From NCBI RefSeq assembly GCF_040054535.1, contig NC_090785.1, positions 6,941,501 through 7,005,500 of the forward strand: a DNA stretch of 64,000 nucleotides. The letters run 5' to 3'. The notes below the pieces were generated by a model, which was not told the DNA's origin, ran no database searches, and was given only the letters and a program-made list of their open reading frames with translations. The DNA comes from Antennarius striatus (taxonomy: Eukaryota; Chordata; Actinopteri; Lophiiformes; Antennariidae). The translations under genes and the position numbers were made by a program. Positions 25,001 to 36,648 of this stretch are shown here, in pieces (within the stretch, counting starts at the first letter, position 1; the number at the start of each line of letters is the position of its first letter).

Positions 25001-28000
25001 AAACAATTCTTCAATTACTGTGTGTTTGTGCTAATTTATTATAACATCACAGAGTTGATGCTAAGTTGGACTCTGCTGTTCCCTACAGATTGGGTGTTTT
25101 GGCCACTCCTGATGCTGTTGTGTCTCGTCCAGTTGCTCAGCTGTCTATACCCATTAATGGCTATTTTGAAATTGTTCGAGGTATGTGAACTTTTTATCTA
25201 TTGAATTCTCTTAGCCAATTTGAACCAATTGCTCAGGGTATTTTAACAAACCACCTACTGCGAAAATGTCTTTACATTAGATGCTTCTACTTCTCATTTA
25301 CCAACAACGCCTTTTGCAAAGATGACCAACCCTTTGCATTCTGATCTAGATCTCATTGAAATAATTTATGACACCTCTGGTTCACACCCACAACAGACCT
25401 TTGATATGTATTTGTACCATTCAAGCTCATTTTTCCTTTTTCATTTCAGAGGCTGAGGAGGCCCTTCTTATTAACTTTTCAGTAGATTGTAAGTATTTTT
25501 TAAATACAGTACTGTATTTGTTTAATTTTTTAACCTCATCTTTGATTTATTTTACCTGGTTCCAAACTGATATGCAAGCCTGAAAGAAATAAAATATTGT
25601 GGAAACAAAATAGGACAAGACATTTATTCATATACAGGCCTCACACAAACTATACAACATTTTTAAGCATATACCTTTAGCCAAATGTCTACATTCTTTA
25701 TTTAGCAGCAAAGGCTGATCATGAGTAACCAAGGTTCTTTGAAAGAATGCCTAATTGTCTCGGTGTTAAATCACTCTCCTTTGTTGTCTAGACAGTCTGC
25801 ATTTCTAATGCATTTGCACAGCCTTATAAAGTCCATACATGTGTGTAAATATGTGTGTTTTCTCTCAAGCCTCTGTCAGGATACGAATCAAAGGAGAAAA
25901 AGCACCTCTGCTGCTGTTGGAACTTCAGGATGATGATCGGACTCAGACTTTCCTCACGCAGGTGAAAAGTGCTCAGCTACAAGGTAAGACCTCGCTCTCT
26001 GAAACAAAGCAGTTGGATAATCAATTATTTAGTCATCTCATCTAACATTTATTCGGGAAGGGTGGATTGCTCTGTTTACTGATTTCCATTGAATTCTTGC
26101 CACCAGCAGTGTTGGAAAAACATATTTGGATGCACTTGTTGAAATCACACTTTCTACACATGTTGACCAAATAGTGCTTTTTGTTGTCTAGGAATTTTAA
26201 GTAATTTGTTTTACTTTTGTCAATCAGACATCTACGATTTCACTTTACTATGCCACGTCACATTGTGGGATTAGGTGAAATACTGACTCAGGTCTGTAAT
26301 TTAAGAGCTGTGAGAGGTGCGAGAGAAAGTATTTGCTGATGTGGGCACATGTCCTGACTGGCTTGTGTAATGCTCCAAGTCTCTACAAACGCTTCCATTA
26401 TGTTATTTGTCTTTGTAGTAGTAATGGCTAGATGTTTATTGGCTAGATGTATATTTGGATGAAAATTGATTTTAAGCCAGTGAGTTGTACATATTTCAAT
26501 ATCCAGAACCAGTTCTTGGATTTTTGCTGTGGCATTCTTTAGTAATGAGCCATACTTCAGAGGGATTACATCAACTTCAGACTTATTATCAACAAGCCAC
26601 GTACTAGTGTCCTGTTATTCCTGGGGTTTTTTTAATACACGTTTGCTATCTTTTATCTGGTTCTTTATTTGTACTCAATCAAATCAGCAGTTGGACCTTT
26701 ATTATTCCATATGCAAAATCTTAAAATAATCCCTGAAAATATTATCCCTTCTTTCAGAAACAGCTGATGTTTAGCCAGGATTGTACTGTGCTTCATCTGA
26801 TAATACTTATTATGTTTTCTTAGCTCAATCCAACGCCACAAAACGTAAAACAATGGAGCCCCTTGCGCCGGCAGCTCCGAGGGGTCCAGTCCCCATCCCA
26901 CCGCAAAGAGCAAGCAAGAATGCTAACTCTGTGAACTCTGGAATCAACCCACCCAGACCTTCTACTACACCCAACCACAACAACGCTGTATCAACAAATC
27001 AGACAAATACCGGTAATTTTACAGTTGCACGATTTGTATTACAAGTTCCCCAGCTAAGGAAAAAGAAGACAGATATGCATTTTAGTTCATCATTTGTTTT
27101 TGTCTTTCAAATTAATTTTCTGCTGCTGTTAGACTGACTTCTCTGCTTTTTGTTCTAATTTTTCTGAAGCTGCTGCTCAGTCACTGGCTTCTGATTTTGG
27201 CTTTGAAGAAAACTTCAACCGCACACTCAAAGTGGAGGAAAAGAAGAACCATCAAAACCGCATGGTGGCCTCTAGGGAGCCTCCTCCTGTCCCTCCTCTA
27301 CCTCCTCGTAAAGCCTCGTTCACGCCAACCCATCCGCCGCCTCCCCCACCAGTCCCTAAAGACAGAGTTTCCTCCTTGCAGGCCACAGACAACTCCTTCA
27401 TAAATAGCACCAAACCAGAGTAAGTTAACTAGGTCACTTGAAGCACAGGAACTGATATTCCATGGCTGAACGCTCAGTTTCCCATACTTTATCCCATTCC
27501 AGTAGTTTCGTGTCAGGATTTAGCCGTGTGGACAGGCCGCCATCTTGGTGTGAAAGCCCCACCAGCAACAGTATGAGACAGGCCTTTATGTCCAGCCAGG
27601 CAGGACAAAGAGAATACCTCATCAAACAGCGCTTGGGTAAAAAGGAGAGCGAATATGTGGACATTGAGACTTTCAAGTAAGAAGAGCTTTTTGTTATACT
27701 TTGTTATTCTGCTTTGATCCTGTTCTGAAATTGTAATTTTGCATAATTTAACAATCCACTGTTCATAAAGTCTGTTTGTCTCTTCAGGCTTTTCACTGGA
27801 ACGTGGAATGTGAATGGCCAGTCACCAGACAGTAGCCTTGAACCGTGGCTCTGCTGTGATGCAGAACCTCCTGATATTTATGCTTTGGGGTCCGTCAGAA
27901 GTTTCCTTAATGCATTCTTCTCATGTATGATTCTTTGCCCTTGCGTCAATGTTTTAATAGTTACGACTTGTTTAATGAGTCTAGGTTTCAAGAATTGGAC

Positions 28001-31000
28001 CTGAGCACTGAAGCCTTCTTCTACATGGACTCATCCAAGGAGCAGTTATGGGTGGAAGCTGTGGAGAGGAGTTTACACCCAAAAGCCAAGTACAAGAGGG
28101 TTAGTAGAGAAAGTTCCTCTTAAGCAGGAATCAGGTGAAGGGGCTTCAGTAGGTAGGGGAAGTTATTACTGATTTGATTTCCAGATCGTTCTTATGTTAA
28201 AATGTCCCCGGGGAAAGTCACTGAGCCCAAATTGTTCCTAATGTTCAGAGAAGTACTTTGTCTGATCATTACCGCTCTATTGTCATAGAATTTTTTTACT
28301 GTCATGAAAAAAACAATGTATCACTGAGGGACAGCAGTTAACTAGTGCCGCCGCCACAGTGACGGCCAAAATAACTTTACATACTGATGAGGTTAGTAAT
28401 CATTTTAAATCAAATAAGGCCCATCAGCTGATGTAATTATATGGCCATTACCACATGTCTGCTATGAGCATGGAATGGAATTCCAAAAGAACTGCATCTT
28501 ATTCCTGACTTTATACAATCAGTTATCTATTGCATCACCTCACAGTGAAGCTGAGGTGAACAGAAACTGAAAACCTCTGTTTCTCCAGAATACCTTGAAC
28601 ATTGAGTGACCATGACTGAACAATGATTATTGTGTTTATTTATATAACACCATGTGCATTCTGTTTGCTTTCACAAAAACACAGGGACAAAAGGTACTGA
28701 CTTGATTTTGTTTTGTTTTTTGGCTTTTTCCTGATCACAGGTCCGGATCATACGATTAGTTGGGATGATGCTTGTGGTTCTTGTCAATTCAGCACACGAG
28801 ATTCACATAAAAGAAGTGGCTGCAGAACATGTGGGGACTGGAATAATGGGAAAAATGGTTTGTTCATACTGAATGCAGTTTGACTGTTCAAATACAGTCC
28901 TGTGCTTTTCAATTCACTAATGTTTCTTCCCTTTGCTTACTGTACCTGTTTCTTTTCCTCACATTTTGACCCGTCGCAGTTTGAATTTATGAACATGTTC
29001 TATAGACTTTATTCCTATTAATCAAATTTAAAAAGGAGCGTTATAAATGTCAAATTAACAGCCTAAATGCTTTTTAAAAAATGTTCGTTAATGTTTGCAG
29101 GGAAACAAAGGTGGAGTGGCCGTGAGGTTCGTCTTCCACAACACGAGCGTCTGCATCGTCAACTCCCATCTAGCAGCACACGTGGAAGACTTTGAGCGAC
29201 GCAATCAGGACTATAAAGACATATGTGCCCGCATGACCTTCCACTTACTGGACCACCCGCCTCTCACTATCGTCAAACATGAGTGAGTTCCTCATTCACC
29301 CATACCCAGAGTGAGAACATGTCAAATTAATGTGAAAAGACACACTCATTTGTTATGATTGTATAATAAGATTAAGGGTTTTTTTTCTCGTAAACTGTAA
29401 TCGAATGCTAATGTTTTCATTTTGTCTTTGTTGATTTCCAGCTATCTTAACTAAAAAATTGGATTCTTCACTTGAAAGCTCATCTTATGTCAATTGACTC
29501 TGTAATTCGCTTAAGTAAATTTCAGAACATCAGTTGGAGAACACGCTTTGCTTTTACAGTCGTTGCCGTCTCTGTTCGTGTTTCAGTGTCGTTGTCTGGC
29601 TCGGGGATTTAAACTATCGTTTGTTCATGTATGACGCTGCTGAGGTCAAACAGCACCTGGCAAAGAATGAGCTAAAAAAACTTCAGGAATGTGATCAGGT
29701 AAGTAACTGTAAATAAGTCAGTGTTGGCCGTACACTGCTGACAACTCAGAGAAAACTTGCCCCCACTTTTACTGAATTGCTTTCAAGAGTGTCATAATGC
29801 CATATTGCTTCTTCTGTTGTCATTTTAGAAAAATATTTTGGCTTTTGTGTGAAAAGTTTTTAACAAAATTCGGCTCAGCAGTATTAGTAACTCATCGGCG
29901 TTTGTAATTTACTTTTTTTTTTAACTAACCTAAATATTATTCCTAGATTTATAAAGATTGGGCATATACTAAACACACTGTAAACTATGTTGCAATTTTG
30001 ATGCACGTAGTTTATGTGTATTATTTTGGTGTTGACAAAAAAATCATTTTTGATTCCTGAATGAATAAGTTATTGAAATGTCACATCTTCATTTGCAGCT
30101 GAACATCCAAAGGCAAACAAAGAGAGCCTTCACGGACTTCTTAGAAGGAGAGATTAATTTCATCCCCACGTATAAGTTTGACCCCAAAACAGATCGATGG
30201 GATTCAAGGTAAAAAAATATTTAATTTATTTCAATGAGCTGGCTCCAGGATTTTATCACTAATGTCATTTCATTCTTAATTTTTCAAGTTTAAATTTACC
30301 TAGAAAAGAAGCTCTTTTGAAGTTTTTCATTACATTCCTGTTGTCACAGCAGTGTTCAATGTGTCCCTGATGTCTCAGCATTTACGTTATCTCTGAAAAT
30401 GTTTCCTACAGTGGAAAGTGCCGGGTTCCGGCTTGGTGTGACAGAATATTGTGGAGGGGTAACAGTATCGAGCAGCTCAAATATCGGAGTCACATGGAGC
30501 TGCAAACTAGTGACCACAAGCCTGTCAGCTCCGTCTTCAACGTTGGGGTTAGAATCACTGTCATACATGCAGCATTAATGTTGTCAACAAGTGTCACTGA
30601 TGTAAGAAATGTTTTTTTTTGACAATCATTTGGTTTGGTGAACAGGTGAAGGTGGTGAATCAGGAACGCCACAAAAAGGTGTTTGAGGAGATTGTCCGAG
30701 TGATGGACAGAATGGAGAATGATTTCCTTCCATCTGTCACTCTGAGCAGGAGAGAGGTAAAGCTGAAGTCCTCACATATATAAATAAACTAAATACAAAT
30801 AACCTTATGAAGATAGTAGTAATTCTGTCATTTATCCTTTGCTGGACGAAGAATCTGTAATTTATGTGCCGCTCTTTCCCTGTGTTACAGTTTACATTTG
30901 AGAATGTGAAATTCCGGCAGCTTCAAAAGGAACGCTTCTTAATCACAAATGACGGGCAGGTCCCCTGTCACTTTGCCTTCATCCCCAAACTGAATGACTC

Positions 31001-34000
31001 TCAGTATTGCAAGTCTTGGCTCCGTGCCGAGCCAAGTGATGGATTCTTAGAGCCGAGTAAGTCCTTTTATGTTTGAAGTTCCCAGTTGTTTGTTTGATTA
31101 TTGCATTGACAAAGACAGACTATAAGTTTAACTAAGTTTATACATCCATTTTTTAATTCGGTGCATTTGCCAACCACATTTAGTTGTTTCCTTCTCTGTT
31201 TTTACTGTAGTTTCTTTCTTGTCGGTTCTTTCTATAAAACCAATAGACGTTAAATTAGGCAGCCAAGTAAAATTGAATTAATAGTTATAGCTTGAATAAC
31301 TAGATAACAGTAAGGTGAGCCATAGTTAATGATTACAGTATATTTCCTATCATACCAACACTCATTTAGTTTTTGTCATCCTTTTAGTGGGAAATAAAAT
31401 TAACATTGCAGCAGCAGCTCTTTGTCAATGTTCTCATCAAAGGTCCTCTAAAAGTTTATGTCCAAACTTCATTATATTTTTGAACAGATGAGACCCTGGA
31501 GATTTATTTGGAGGTGTATGTCAGTAAAGACTCAGTCACGCTGCTGAACTCTGGAGAGGACACCATAGAGGATATTCTGGTGCTCCATCTGGACCGTGGA
31601 AAGGACTACTTCATCACCATCTCTGGAAACTATTTACCCAGCTGCTTTGGCACCTCGCTAGAGACGCTGTGCCGCATGAAGAAGCCCATCAGAGAGATCC
31701 CCATCACCAAACTCATTGACTTGGTGAGGGAAATTTAATCCACGGTTATGAATAGGGACATCACACCATTATAAAATGCATGGATCATTGAACAGTGACA
31801 TATTTTCTGCAGATTAGTTCAAACTCTTTATTATGAATTGTAGCCCCTCATCTGCACACAACATTTGAGGACTTATTTACTTCTTTAAGGGAATCTGGCC
31901 ACACTGAAAGCCTATAAATTCTTGGTCACGAGGTGCCTGATGAGGAACTGGCAAAACCATAGGAAAAGAACTCATAAAAACAAGGAAAACTGACTCAAGT
32001 TGGGGTCATCTTGATTCTTCATATAAATATATATTCTCTGGTCTATTGTCTATTCTCTCCTGATTGTACTTGATCCGTGATGTATGCTACTTTTCTGATT
32101 CTGTGTTGATGCATTCAACTTCTATCTACCTTATTCTTCTGATTCCCTTCATCGCCCTCCTTGCCTTGATCATTCCTTTCCCACTCTTCACTCTGGTTTT
32201 GGGCTGACTTCTTGCTCAGGGAGAGGACAGCTACATGGAAAAGGTAACATATTAACACCCTGTGAGTGCGTAACCTTGAAGAAAAAAAAATTGGCTAACC
32301 TCAAAATTAGTTGTCAAATCACTGGCGAGATTGAGCTAGCTTAGTTATATGGTGCGACTCAGTCAACCATTAAAGCTCCATGGACTCAGACACACACCAC
32401 CAACACTTAATCTCATTTCACAGCAGGACATCCTGACTGCACAGCTCCCGCATATACATGATTAAAACTAATGAGCAGTATTAAAGTCTGTGAAGCCGAA
32501 ATACTCCTCTGAAGTCAAACGACGAGTCTTCTCTTCCGATTCATGAATTGATTAGTGAAACTGAATAGTTGCATGAGGAGACAGATATATTCCCAGTTGG
32601 TTATATTTCTTTATAGTGTTGCCTTTTATTTGTCCTAAGTTAAAACTTATTTCTTGAACTCCTCATGGAAGACTGAACATGCTGTAAAGACCCACAGTTA
32701 AAATTGTACAGAATGTCGTAGCTCTGTGTGTTATTTTAGTATCGTCTCCATTAAAGCCCCAGTCCAGTTTTACCTTCATTTATATGCATTCTCTTTAACT
32801 TGTTTTTCATTTTGGATATTTTTTCATTTGAAAAAATCTTCCCCAGAGGTAAATTCGACCTGTCTGCTGTTCTTAATTGCATAGTATTGAAATACCAGGA
32901 ATACCACTTATTTTCCTTGCAACATGTCAATTGAAAAATATTTATTGCTGCAATTCGTCAGTGTAAAACAAAATTACTGTGCTGTGTGTCATCAGGAAAG
33001 GATGAGGGTGAACTTCCTGATGGTGGATAGTGCGAGCACTGAGGACAAACCTCTGAAGATCCCCAAGGAAATGTGGATTCTTGTCAACCATCTCTTCACC
33101 AAGTCTTGTGATCAGGTGGGAGCCTACAGCTTACATGGAAGAATGGAATGATCAAACAAGACAGCAACAAAACACTTGGACTGTGACAGGATATAACAGT
33201 AATCTGAACCAAATGATTTTTAATATAATTTCATAATCTCTACTTTATCTATGCTAGTTACTGTACTTAGAATCTCCCCAGAGACATTTTCTGGTTAAAC
33301 ATGTGCCCTGGACCCCCTTAAAAAAGACAGGAATGCAGAACCAAATACAGTTTAATAACCGTATTCTCTGTGAGAAACTCTGAAGGTATTAAAACAATTT
33401 CCTCAACTCCAAATAAACACTAATAAATGTTTTATTTTTGAATAATATTCCAGTGAAGTAATGTTTATTTCAGTGAATCAACCTCTACTGTGGATTAAGA
33501 GACCATGTGCGTGCATGTTTGTGACACAATAACTAACCAATGAGAGTAACAAGATTTGGTCTTTGTTTCTTATTGGGGACTGCTTTAAATGTTCCATAAT
33601 TGCCTGTAAATGTCTTCCAGGAGGACTTGTTTCAGACACCAGGCCTACAGGAGGAACTGCAAAACATCATCGACTGCCTGGACACCAGCATCCCAGATTT
33701 TGTCTGTATCCTTAATTATGAATGTAGACTAAACAGACACAAGAAGCATTAAAATACATCTGTACACATTAAATTATTGAACACATCAACCCTGTTATGG
33801 TAATAGTTGTACTCTAAACACAACCTACGAGCTGTGATCGCAGGAAATCAGAGTGAGAGAGGAAGAGACTTGTTCAAAAAAAAAAACCCCCAACCGATTC
33901 CATTGAATCCAGTTGGACCACTCCTGCTTATTGAAGTAGCATCTAGTAGCATTGAAGTAGCGCTCTTCCCTAACTCTTCTCATAGCTGGCTGTAACCACT

Positions 34001-34586
34001 CAGTGGCCGAGGTGTTGTTGATCTTCTTGGAGGCGTTGCCGGAGCCGGTGATGTGTTACGAACTCTACCAAAGGTGCCTAGATTGCTCTAACGACAGCCG
34101 CCTCTGCAAACAGGTAAATGTTTAAATGTATAGCTACTAGTCATTGATTTCAACTTCTCTAAAAGCATATCAGGCAGAGAAGGACTATGTGTATTTATTA
34201 ATTGTTCTTTTTAAACTTCTTATAAAATGAGGTTAATATAATCTTTTTCTATCTTTGACAGTTGATCTCCCAGTTGCCCCGGGCTCATCGCAACGTGTTT
34301 CGCTACTTGATGGCCTTTTTGAAGGAGCTATTGAAACATTCACACAACAACAACCTTACAGCTAGCCTCATAGGTAAGAAACAGATAACTCCAGTCTTAC
34401 AGACATTGCTGGTGATTAAGCAATAGGAGAGAATGGTAATTGTCTCCTTTTTGTGTTTTAGCAACGCTTTTTGCCAGCCTGCTTATCCGACCTCCTCCCA
34501 ACCTGGCACGCAGGCAGACGCCACACGACCGGCAGAAAGCCATCGACTTCATTCTGGGATTCCTCATGGCGGCGGATGAGGAGTAA
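22044..34586 (+). CDS. ocrl: OCRL inositol polyphosphate 5-phosphatase
   Basis: Twenty-four coding exons: 22044-22085, 22664-22743, 25089-25180, 25450-25488, 25870-25983, 26824-27012, 27170-27419, 27503-27676, 27788-27889, 27985-28099, 28741-28857, 29101-29282, 29587-29698, 30099-30208, 30412-30547, 30646-30756, 30891-31056, 31488-31723, 32220-32243, 32996-33115, 33621-33705, 33986-34113, 34262-34373, 34462-34586; 2961 nt, 986 residues (human 901). Domains: PH-like about 15-122; Pro-rich linker 123-325; 5-phosphatase about 327-650 with [40 protein letters not shown] and SDHKPV; ASH about 660-790; RhoGAP-like about 800-986. Family knowledge: hydrolyses PI(4,5)P2 at endosomes, Golgi and coated pits; loss in humans causes Lowe syndrome. 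[16 protein letters not shown] and the 24-nt microexon identify OCRL rather than INPP5B. Two introns are U12-type. The donor after 27889 (GTCCGT) is weak. The start is chosen because [14 protein letters not shown] plus TVKGQE parallels human MEPPLPVGAQPLATVEG. Confidence 0.96.
22086..22663 (+). other. ocrl: U12-type AT-AC intron 1 of ocrl
   Basis: The intron begins ATATCCTTTT, a full match to the AT-AC U12 donor ATATCCTTT. Near its end TTCCTTGAT (22643-22651) is a perfect match to the U12 branch consensus TTCCTTRAY, and the intron ends in AC at 22663, 13 nt after the branch A. No GT-AG pair gives an open frame here. Removing it joins GCA to ACT in phase 0 and yields LATVKGQE, matching LATVEG in human OCRL. 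Confidence 0.88.
32220..32243 (+). other. ocrl: 24-nt microexon of ocrl (counterpart of human exon 18a)
   Basis: Flanked by CTTGCTCAG and GTAACA, in phase 0 on both sides, encoding GEDSYMEK; the next exon supplies the following E. Human exon 18a encodes EDSFLEKE at the same place, next to the clathrin-box motif LIDLE. In human, as I recall, the form with this exon predominates in brain and binds clathrin better. Confidence 0.9.
33706..33985 (+). other. ocrl: U12-type GT-AG intron in the RhoGAP-like part of ocrl
   Basis: The donor GTATCCTTAA matches eight of nine U12 donor positions. TTCCCTAAC (33966-33974) is one change from the U12 branch TTCCTTAAC and lies 12 nt before the AG. The splice joins GTC T to CT GGC TGT AAC CAC, giving [14 protein letters not shown], aligned with human IPETIPGSNHSVAE. 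Confidence 0.85.
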
Positions 34587-36440
34587 CTGAGTTCACTCAC
34601 GATGCCAGCGGGAGTTGGAGTTCTTGTCCAACTTAGCCGATGTCAGCAGCGAACCTGTAGGACACAATTCTTTTGGCGTTTTTTTGATCTATGGAGACAA
34701 GTGCAGTTTTTTTTTTTTTTGCACCGCATTTCTCACAAACTCTCATGTAAGAGGAATCACTCTGAAGACGACCAGTGGCGTATCTTCAGGTCAATCGCAG
34801 AGTGACTGTTCGCGGCAATTGGAAGCACTTGGGAGAGGTTTAAACTGATCTATGCACTTTCTGATGAAGTAGGCCCTGTACCTCCAGATTAGACTTCTGT
34901 TCTTCTCAGTTGACCCTCCTTGTTGTAGATCTTCATGCCAAAACACCCACGAAACACTGAATGTGAAAATGCTACATATCCGTAGATGCTAATCAAATGA
35001 TGCAACTACACTAAAGAAAAGCAAATAGCTGAAGTTTAAGATGCAGACTGAAAACTTGTATATGGTGCAAAAGCAGTAGATAATTTTAAAGTGGAAGTAT
35101 GTATCTGTATGTATCTGTGTAAGAATGATTATGGTAGGATTAACCATGACAATCATCAGCTTTTCAGCATTTTAACTGAGGGGACAATATTGAGATTTCT
35201 GGGAGCATTAATATACCTGTTGTATTTTACATTTTATTTATATCTTTCATCCAAATTTTTGTTTCTTACCACTGTTTCTTTAAAGCTCTGCATTTGTTGT
35301 AACATATTCTAGAAACATCCATTCATGTTGTCATACAGCAGAAAACGTGAACATTTTTTTGTGTTTTAGTGTGCCTTATGTGTTATTTTGCCAGTTCCTC
35401 TCAAATTCCAAAAGAAATCTGTTAACATACTAACGTCCACCGGAAGAACGATGAGTCTGCCTCTGTGATTCCTGATGTCATATGTAAATAGCAGTTATCT
35501 CCCTTGCCTCATGGGTTTTTGAGTGTCGGTAGGGTGGCGCAATTCTGTAATGTCTACAGTTTGTCATGCTTGTTGTGAAGGTGGTACTATGAATGTCTGT
35601 TTGTCTTTTGTCCTTACTTCTGCCACATCATATAGCTCAGTATTTGTTGTTTCAGGCCCGTGTGGTACCAAGACTAGGCTGCTGTATTCCTCATGGTACA
35701 CGCAGATCAGTAATACTCTTGTTTTGAGTGATGCAGCATTTTCTGAGTGCGAGTTCAGCAAGATGTAATGGCTCATTACTCTGTGGGATACAGTGCTGTC
35801 TTTGTGCACCTTTCCCATTTATGATACCATTTATGTCGCAGAACTTTGTCATCTTTAATGAAAAACAAAAAAAGCACTTCTACGCTGTGTAAAATGAACC
35901 ATGTTCCCTTGGACAAAAGTGGAAAAAATATTTACATTTGTAAATTTATTTTCCTTTGCTTCGTATCTCCTGTAACTAGTGATGTTAAAATGTTCAGAAG
36001 AGTTCATGTTTGGTCGCAGTGTGAGCATGTGATGTAATATGATGCTGACAATCATAGCATTCAAAGAAATATTTGTTGGGCTGAAGATGCTCTGAGTCTT
36101 GCATCATTTCTTCTGTCTTCTTACCATCAACACACTAGATTCTCTTTCGGTCTTAATCAACAGGTGTCTTGGCTCTGAAGTAATGGTTTGTGATAGCCAT
36201 TTATTTATTTTTATTATCGAGATCATGTCAAAATCAGTATAATCTGTGAATTGATTTTTACTATCATACCAGTGAATTAGCTGGAGCATTTCTTATGCAT
36301 TCATTTTGCTTTTTGTGTCAGTCTTGTCAAAATCTGTTCATAAAATTATGGTACATATAAAGGTACACGCAGAAATGCGTTTTCAACTTTTTCAGTTTTT
36401 GTTTTGTTCCTTTTAATTTATTTAATAGAAATAAACCTGT
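34587..36440 (+). other. ocrl 3' UTR
   Basis: About 1.85 kb of noncoding DNA between the ocrl stop and AATAAA at 36430-36435. AT-rich, with ATTTA motifs (for example near 35229, 36201 and 36418), and no coding similarity. Earlier poly(A) use is possible. Confidence 0.65.
36430..36435 (+). terminator. ocrl poly(A) signal AATAAA
   Basis: Canonical hexamer followed by a GT-rich stretch (CCTGTCTGTAG). Only about 210 bp separate it from the start codon of the next gene on the same strand. Confidence 0.65.
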
Positions 36441-36648
36441 CTGTAGAGCTAACTGGCTTTCAGGGCTCCTTCTTCTGGTACGTGTGAAATCACTACCGGC
36501 TGATGTTCATCCTATACTTAGTCTGTTCAGTGGTCAGTGGGGGATTCCTCACTTCAGTGCTACATTCTGATTATCTGTGAATATAAACTCCCCCACTTTG
36601 GACCTGTTACCAACATTTGCCTGTTGTGGTGCAGCCTAGTTTGAAGCC

